DNA of 18,036 nucleotides from DASYAE01 sp036501535 (GTDB lineage Bacteria > Actinomycetota > Actinomycetes > Streptomycetales > Catenulisporaceae), in contig DASYAE010000188.1 of assembly GCA_036501535.1 (NCBI GenBank), positions 1 through 18,036 on the forward strand. Direction: 5' to 3'. Below are positions 8,234-13,618 of this stretch, piece by piece. Made by a program: the position numbers and the translations under genes. The notes beneath the pieces are model-generated. The model saw only the letters and a list, made by a program, of their open reading frames with translations. It searched no databases and was not told where the DNA came from. Every line of letters starts with the position of its first letter. Position 1 is the first letter of the stretch.

Positions 8234-9046
8234 GTGAACACTGCGATTCCCGCGCCCGCGTCGCGGCCCGGCGGCGACGCGCAGGCCCTGATCCAGGCGA
8301 TCGTCCCCGGGCCGGCGATCGCGGTCGACACGCGCGAGGAGGCGCCGGACCCGCAGCTGTTCCCGGACGAGGCGGAGAAGATCGCCAACGCGGTCGAGAC
8401 CCGCCGGCGCGAGTTCGCCACCAGCCGGGACTGCGCGCGGCGGGCGCTGGCCCGGCTGGGCCTGCCGCCCCGGTCGATCCCGCCCGGACCGCGCGGCGAG
8501 CCGCAGTGGCCGCGCGGCATCGTCGGCAGCATCACGCACTGCCGGGGCTACCGCGGCGCGGTGGTCGGCCGCTCGGTGCAGATCACCGCGATCGGCATCG
8601 ACGCGGAGCCGAACGAGCCGCTGCCCGAGGGGGTGCTCGCCGCGATCGGGCTGCCGCAGGAGCAGAACTGGGTGGACCGGCTGCTGGCCACCGAGCCGCA
8701 GGTGCGCTGGGACCGGCTGCTGTTCTGCGCCAAGGAGGCGGTCTACAAGGCCTGGTACCCGCTGGCGCGCGCCTGGCTGGACTTCGACGACGCGCTGATC
8801 ACGGTGGACCAGGAGCACGAGACCTTCAGCGCGCGGCTGCGCGTGGCCGGCCCGATGGTCAACGGGCGCACCGTCACCGGCTTCACTGGGCGCTGGCTGG
8901 TGCGCGACTCGCTGGTGCTGGCCGCGATCGTGGTGCCGGAGCGCACCGCCGCCGCGCCGCGCCCGACGCACAGGGCGCAGCAGGCCGGGCCGCTCAGCCG
9001 GGCCGTCCCGGGCGGCGTGCGCCCGAGTCCTCGCGTCGGGGGGTGA
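8234..9046 (+). CDS. 4'-phosphopantetheinyl transferase (Sfp/EntD superfamily)
   Basis: This enzyme transfers the phosphopantetheine arm of CoA to a conserved Ser of acyl, peptidyl or aryl carrier proteins, activating them. The 270-aa sequence has the EntD/Sfp hallmarks: VGSITHCRGYRGAVVG (about 97-112), IGIDAEPNEPL with Mg ligands Asp123 and Glu125, and FCAKEAVYKAWYP with Glu168 and Lys172. It resembles the monomeric EntD-like class rather than the short AcpS. GTG 8234 is used without a normal ribosome site (see possible leaderless promoter). The last 18 or so codons (from 8994) overlap antisense the 3' end of the response regulator gene, and the C-terminal tail from about residue 238 is Pro/Arg/Ala-rich and probably disordered. 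No carrier protein is in the window; it may serve a nearby or unlinked synthase. Confidence 0.94.
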   Translation: MNTAIPAPASRPGGDAQALIQAIVPGPAIAVDTREEAPDPQLFPDEAEKIANAVETRRREFATSRDCARRALARLGLPPRSIPPGPRGEPQWPRGIVGSITHCRGYRGAVVGRSVQITAIGIDAEPNEPLPEGVLAAIGLPQEQNWVDRLLATEPQVRWDRLLFCAKEAVYKAWYPLARAWLDFDDALITVDQEHETFSARLRVAGPMVNGRTVTGFTGRWLVRDSLVLAAIVVPERTAAAPRPTHRAQQAGPLSRAVPGGVRPSPRVGG

Positions 9047-9692
9047 TCAGCGAGGCGGCGATGGCCTTGTTCACCGCGTCGATCCGGGAGACCGCGCCGA
9101 GCTTGACGAAGACGCTGTGCAGGTGCCGCTTCACGGTCGCCTCGGTGATGTGCATCCGGGTGGCGATCTGGCCGTTGCTCAGGGCCTGCGCGGCCAGCTT
9201 GAGGATCTCCGCCTCGCGGGCGGACAGCACGCTGTCGGTCGAACCGTGCATCTGGGCCATGCTCTCGCCGGAGATGGACAGCACCATCCGGCCCGGGATG
9301 CGGTAGACGCTGCGGATCGCGGCGACCAGCTCCTGCCGGTCCACGCTCTTGAGCAGGTACCCGCGGATGCCCTCGGCGATCAGCTTGCGCAGCAGGTGCG
9401 GGCCGTCGTACATGCTCAGCACGATGATGCGGGTCTCCGGGCTCAGGGTGCGCATCCGGGCCACCGTGTCGGCCGCCTGCCGGCCCGGGATCTCCACGTC
9501 GAGCAGCACGATGTCCGGCCGGTGCTCGACCACCCGGGCGATCGCCTCGTCGCTGTCGGCCGCCTCGCTGACCACGACGATGTCCTCCTCGACCGAGAGG
9601 ATCTCGCGCACGCCCTCACGCACCAGGACGTGGTCGTCCACCAGCAGGACGGTGATCTTGTGGTCAGTCGGCTCCTGCAAGGGATCCTCCAC
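8994..9692 (-). CDS. NarL/FixJ-family response regulator
   Basis: This 232-aa DNA-binding regulator has an N-terminal receiver (about 13-130) with acidic pair Asp19/Asp20, phospho-acceptor Asp65 (IVLLDVEIPG), Ser93 and Lys115, and a C-terminal LuxR-type HTH (about 155-212: LSAREAEILKLAAQ and ATVKRHLHSVFVKLG). The partner kinase lies directly upstream. The GTG start at 9692 gives a 29-nt overlap with the kinase 3' end. TTG 9680 is the alternative (228 aa) and has a better ribosome site, GGAGGA at 4 nt. The 3' end overlaps the convergent PPTase gene by 53 nt. Targets cannot be read from sequence; the neighbouring PPTase/carboxylase promoters are natural candidates. Confidence 0.95.
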   Translation of the reverse strand: MEDPLQEPTDHKITVLLVDDHVLVREGVREILSVEEDIVVVSEAADSDEAIARVVEHRPDIVLLDVEIPGRQAADTVARMRTLSPETRIIVLSMYDGPHLLRKLIAEGIRGYLLKSVDRQELVAAIRSVYRIPGRMVLSISGESMAQMHGSTDSVLSAREAEILKLAAQALSNGQIATRMHITEATVKRHLHSVFVKLGAVSRIDAVNKAIAASLITPRREDSGARRPGRPG

Positions 9693-10773
9693 TGCGCAGC
9701 GGGACGGCGAAGTCGATGTGCGTGCCGCGGCCGGGCGCGCTGCGGATGGCGAGGGTCCCGCCGATCAGCATCGCCCGCTCGCGCATGGAGGAGATGCCGA
9801 CGCCGCCCGACAGGGGCGGCAGCTTCGGGTCGAAGCCGCTGCCGTCGTCCTCGACGAAGGCTCTGATGTCGTGCGGCGTGATGTCCACGTTGATGATCAG
9901 GGTCGTGGGATCCGCGTGGCGCAGCGCGTTGTGCGCGGCCTCGCGCAGCACCAGGAAGGACTCGTCCAGCACGTCCGGGGTGGCCCACGACTCGTCGCCG
10001 TTGACCCGCACCCGCACCTCGACCCCCTCGGTGTCGGCGCTGTCGAGGTAGTTGAGCAGCGCCGTGTCCAGGCTCTTGAACGAGCCGACGGTGTAGAGGT
10101 CCGAGGTGACCGCGCGCAGGCTCTGCATCGACTCCAGGATCGCCTGCTGCGCCGCCTCGATCTTCTGCCCCGCCTTCAGCGGATCCGTGTTCTGATATAA
10201 GTGGAAGAGCTCGAGCTGGCGGTGCGTCACGCTGATCGCGTGCCCGATCCGGTCGTGCAGGTCGCGGGCGATCCGCCGGCGCTCGCCGACCTGCGCCTCG
10301 TGCACCTGGTTCAGCAGGAAGCTGGTGTACCCGGCGACCGCCGTGCGCAGCCGCATCATGATGCTGTGCTCCAGCGCCATCGTCACCAGCGAGAGCAGGT
10401 CGAAGGCGTCCGGCCGGTCGCCGAGGTGCCCGGCGACGGTGCTGAGCACCGCGCGGAAGAAGATCGACGAGGCCTGCAACAGCTCGACCGGATGGATCCC
10501 GCTGCTGGCCCGGGTCAGGCCGATGTCCCAGTTGATGGCCTTGTACGACTCGCCGATCTGCACCCGCCCGGCGTCCAGGCTGTTGCAGATGTCTGTGATG
10601 ATCTGCTGTGCGTTCTGCACCACCTGGTCCAGCTGGACCGGGTCGCGGATGGCTGCGTTTCCGATCGCCCCGAGGCCGGTCTGGTAGCGCGCGAGGATCT
10701 CCGCGCGGTCCGCGTCGATCAGCTCCGCCAGCCACTGCGCGCTCGCGGCGGGAAGCCGCTCGTCACCGCCCAC
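9664..10773 (-). CDS. Soluble two-component histidine kinase (HisKA_3/NarL partner)
   Basis: This is a 369-aa sensor kinase without membrane segments, hence cytoplasmic. Residues about 10-150 form an all-helical sensor region (AQWLAELIDADRAEILARYQ and onward) resembling RsbRD-type N-terminal domains; this assignment is tentative. The HisKA_3 dimerisation helix has RRIARDLHDRIGH with phospho-acceptor His173. The ATPase domain shows LREAAHNALRHA (276-287), EDDGSGFD (308-315) and GGVGISSMRERA (323-334). GTG 10773 is chosen because GGAGGG lies 6 nt upstream; the open frame extends to 11064 but is low-quality sequence. Leu192 is encoded by TTA (10200-10198), the only TTA codon I found in the called genes, so translation may depend on the bldA-type tRNA. 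It is the first gene of a two-gene operon with the response regulator. Confidence 0.93.
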   Translation of the reverse strand: MGGDERLPAASAQWLAELIDADRAEILARYQTGLGAIGNAAIRDPVQLDQVVQNAQQIITDICNSLDAGRVQIGESYKAINWDIGLTRASSGIHPVELLQASSIFFRAVLSTVAGHLGDRPDAFDLLSLVTMALEHSIMMRLRTAVAGYTSFLLNQVHEAQVGERRRIARDLHDRIGHAISVTHRQLELFHLYQNTDPLKAGQKIEAAQQAILESMQSLRAVTSDLYTVGSFKSLDTALLNYLDSADTEGVEVRVRVNGDESWATPDVLDESFLVLREAAHNALRHADPTTLIINVDITPHDIRAFVEDDGSGFDPKLPPLSGGVGISSMRERAMLIGGTLAIRSAPGRGTHIDFAVPLRSGGSLAGAD

Positions 10774-11673
10774 CGCTCGCCCTCCGTGTATCCGGCACCT
10801 CGAGCCCGACACTCGCGCGGTGGCGACGCCTGCCGCACCCGTCAAGGTACACCCGCGCTGACACTGAATCGCCCATGACCGGAATGCGACGAATGGGAGA
10901 AAAACAGCCCTCGTATAATTCCGTACCGCGCCAAGCCTCCCCAGCATACGGCCCTGCGATGGTATTGACGAGCCCCGGCAGCGCACCTGACGTGCACACT
11001 GCGCGCTGCGTGTCCGTGCGGACACCCTCCCATCTGCGATGTCGGCGCTAGCTGAGACATCCATAGGCTGTCACCGCACGGTTGAAGCTGTCGGCACCGC
11101 ACGGCTCGGATATCGCAGCGGGGACACCCGGGACACCACGGTCTCGGGCCGCCGGGGCGGCCGGGCCGGCGCGCCGCCCGCGGACGGCTCCGGCGGACGG
11201 CCGGAAATGAGAGTACGAATCTGCGTGTCCATTCAGGAAAGGGTATCCGAACCACGATATAATTGGCCTGCCGCACTGTGCCTCGGGCGGCTCGGGACCC
11301 CGGGCGCGGGGCGCCGGAACCGGCCGGAACCCGCCCCCCTCTGGGACGTCCCGCCGCCGCAACCCCTGAGCCCGCAGCGCGGGTCCCCGGACGGCTCCAG
11401 GGCCACGATAAGGGCAAACGCGGCGGTCGGTCCATGGTTGCGATCGGAAGTTACCCGAGGACTACAACTCCTCATCCCCCTGCGTTGGCCCCTCAGGATC
11501 GCCCGGCATCACTACCATCGCAAACTCCTTGCCGGATCCCCGCACGCCCCGTTTGCTGGAGGACGAGCCGGAAGTATAAGCGAACGGCGCGGCCCCGCGG
11601 GGAGGCGCAGCCGCGGTTCCGGCGGCGGACCACCCACGTGTCCGCACGTGACCCCAGACCTCGAGGAGGAGCC
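10774..11673. other. 900-nt divergent intergenic region, kinase to leuA homologue
   Basis: No supported gene lies here; long open frames are GC artefacts without family similarity or ribosome sites. The region is mixed in composition and carries several regulatory-looking signals. TATAAT occurs twice on the plus strand (10914-10919 and 11258-11263), each followed by T, but without good -35 partners. The 10-mer CTGCGTGTCC repeats at 11006-11015 and 11221-11230. A perfect hairpin GTGTCC-GTGC-GGACAC lies at 11010-11025, overlapping the first copy. A plausible promoter for the leuA homologue lies at 11553-11580. Confidence 0.5.
11553..11580 (+). promoter_or_regulatory. Candidate promoter of leuA homologue
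   Basis: TTGCTG (11553-11558) and TATAAG (11575-11580) are separated by 16 nt and sit about 95 nt before the GTG start. They resemble a sigma-70/HrdB-type promoter in otherwise very GC-rich sequence. No experimental evidence. Confidence 0.35.
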
Positions 11674-13584
11674 GTGCAGGCGAACCTTCGGCACCGGCGC
11701 TACAGTCCTTTTGTCACGTTCGAGCTGCCCGACCGGGCCTGGCCCGGCCGACGCCAGCAGGAGGCGCCGCGGTGGCTCTCCACCGATCTGCGTGACGGCA
11801 ACCAGGCGCTGGCGGTGCCCATGGACCCGCAGCGCAAGCTGGCCATGTTCGAGCTCCTGGTGCAGCGGGGCTACAAGGAGATCGAAGTCGGGTTCCCGGT
11901 GGCCAGCCGGGACGAGCACGACTTCGTCCGGATGCTGATCGAGCAGGACCGGATCCCGGACGACGTGCGCATATCAGTGCTCGTACCGGCCCGCGAGGAG
12001 CTGATCCGCCGCTCGGTCGAGTCGCTGCGCGGCGCGCACGCTGCCACCCTGCACCTGTACAACGCGACCTGCCCGACCTTCCGCTCCGTGGTGTTCGGCA
12101 TGGACCGGGCCGAGTGCAAGGCGCTCGCGGTGGACGGGACCCGGGCCGTGGTGAAGTACGCCGAGCAGGAGCTGGCCGGCACCGACTTCGGGTTCCAGTA
12201 CTCGCCCGAGCTGTTCAACGAGACCGAGCCGGACTTCGCACTCGAGGTCTGCGAGGCGGTCATGGACGTCTGGCAGCCCGAGGCCGGCCGGCAGATCGTG
12301 CTGAACTTCCCGGCCACGGTCGAGCGCTCCACCCCCAACGTGTTCGCCGACCAGATCGAGTGGCTGGACCGGAACCTGACCCGGCGCGAGCACGTGTGCC
12401 TCTCGGTGCACCCGCACAACGACCGGGGCACCGGGGTGGCCGCCGCGGAGCTGGCCGTGCTGGCCGGGGCCCAGCGGGTCGAGGGCTGCCTGTTCGGCGG
12501 CGGGGAGCGGGCCGGCAACGTGTGCCTGGTCACCCTCGGGCTGAACCTGTACAGTCAGGGCATAGACCCGCAAGTCGACTTCTCCGACATCAACCGGATG
12601 CGCGCGACCGTGGAGGAGTGCACCGGGATGAAGGTGCACGAGCGGCACCCGTACGCCGGAGACCTGGTCTACACCGCCTTCTCCGGCTCGCATCAGGACG
12701 CGATCAACAAGGGCTTCGACGCCGCGCGGCGCGAGGCGCACCGGGCCGGCGCGCAGCCGCGCGACCTGCCGTGGCAGGTCCCTTACCTGCCGATCGACCC
12801 GGAGGACCTCGGCCGCGGCTACGAGGAGGTCGTGCGGATCACCAGCCAGTCCGGCAAGGGCGGCATCGCCTACATCATGACCAGCTGGCACGGGCTGCGG
12901 CTGCCGCGCGGCATGCAGGCCGACTTCGCCGGCGCGGTGCAGCGGCTGGCCGAGACGGCCGGGGAGCTGACCCCGGAGCGGATCCGGCGCTGCTTCGAGA
13001 GCGAATACCTGGCCACCGAGGCCGAGGGCACGCCGTTCACGATCGCCAAGGAGCCGCTGGTGGTCGAGCTGTACCTCGACGGGATCGAGGACGGCGAGGG
13101 CGGCCGGCACACCGACGCGCTGCGCACCCTCGGCACGACGCTCGAGCCGTGGGGCATCGAGGTGCGCGACGTGCACCGCACCGCCACCGTCGGGGACGGC
13201 GCGCCCTGCGACGTGGTCAAGGCCTACGCGGCCGCCTCGATCGACGGCGAGGTCGTCTGGGGCGCCGGCGTGGACGCCGACCTGCACACCGCCGCCTTCT
13301 CGGCGGTCCGCGCCGCTGCGGTCCGCGCCGGGGCGCTGGTGCCGCCGGCGGTCGCGATCCCGACCGGGCCCGTCCCGGACCTGCTGCTCGCCCGCGCGGC
13401 GCACCCCGGCCGCACGGCTTACTCAGGGCACGAAACTTATTCGGACAACCAGGCTCAGCGCATCCAGACCGGCGCGCACAGAAGCGCGCACGGCAAAGCG
13501 GCGAACGGGGCCGCCGCGGCGAGCGGGGCGAAGTCCTCGCCGCTGTCCACCCTGACCGCCGGCCACGGCCGCCCGGCCGACTGA
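11674..13584 (+). CDS. leuA: 2-isopropylmalate synthase homologue (long-form LeuA), probably a pathway paralogue
   Basis: Family enzymes condense acetyl-CoA with 2-oxoisovalerate (or another 2-oxoacid) to a 2-alkylmalate, the first leucine step. This one has 636 aa. Catalytic parts are intact: LSTDLRDGNQ with Asp41, EVGFP (71-75), HLYNAT (127-132), QYSPE (176-180), NFPATVERSTPN (211-222), metal ligands His246/His248 in HPHNDRG, and Asn282. The usual GNGERTGN or GQGERTGN reads GGGERAGN (275-282). The C-terminal regulatory-type domain (about 463-552) ends VVWGAGVDADLHTA but has EGGRHTDA where leucine-regulated enzymes carry a GNGP-type turn. A low-complexity tail of about 80 residues follows. 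GTG 11674 has GAGGAGGA just upstream, and the N-terminus (RRYSPF) matches the family. The regulator follows 34 nt later, suggesting one operon. The fold is certain; whether it serves leucine or specialised metabolism is inferred. Confidence 0.9.
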   Translation: MQANLRHRRYSPFVTFELPDRAWPGRRQQEAPRWLSTDLRDGNQALAVPMDPQRKLAMFELLVQRGYKEIEVGFPVASRDEHDFVRMLIEQDRIPDDVRISVLVPAREELIRRSVESLRGAHAATLHLYNATCPTFRSVVFGMDRAECKALAVDGTRAVVKYAEQELAGTDFGFQYSPELFNETEPDFALEVCEAVMDVWQPEAGRQIVLNFPATVERSTPNVFADQIEWLDRNLTRREHVCLSVHPHNDRGTGVAAAELAVLAGAQRVEGCLFGGGERAGNVCLVTLGLNLYSQGIDPQVDFSDINRMRATVEECTGMKVHERHPYAGDLVYTAFSGSHQDAINKGFDAARREAHRAGAQPRDLPWQVPYLPIDPEDLGRGYEEVVRITSQSGKGGIAYIMTSWHGLRLPRGMQADFAGAVQRLAETAGELTPERIRRCFESEYLATEAEGTPFTIAKEPLVVELYLDGIEDGEGGRHTDALRTLGTTLEPWGIEVRDVHRTATVGDGAPCDVVKAYAAASIDGEVVWGAGVDADLHTAAFSAVRAAAVRAGALVPPAVAIPTGPVPDLLLARAAHPGRTAYSGHETYSDNQAQRIQTGAHRSAHGKAANGAAAASGAKSSPLSTLTAGHGRPAD

Positions 13585-13618
13585 CGGCGGTCAACGAATA
13601 CGCGAATGGGGAACGATC

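Noticed and set aside
10774..11064. N-terminal extension of the histidine kinase to 11064
   Set aside because: No kinase-like sequence, and GTG 10773 has GGAGGG at correct spacing.
10914..11263. TATAAT boxes at 10914 and 11258 called as sigma-70 promoters
   Set aside because: No acceptable -35 element at 16-18 nt upstream; reported only as an observation.
11403..11673. Leucine-codon leader peptide (attenuator) before the leuA homologue, from the cluster CTA CAA CTC CTC ATC CCC CTG at about 11461
   Set aside because: The frame has no start codon with a ribosome site nearby, does not stop before leuA, and no terminator hairpin with a T-run follows.
11263..11673. N-terminal extension of the leuA homologue to TTG 11263
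   Set aside because: The extension is Pro/Arg-rich without similarity, whereas GTG 11674 has a strong ribosome site and the family N-terminus.
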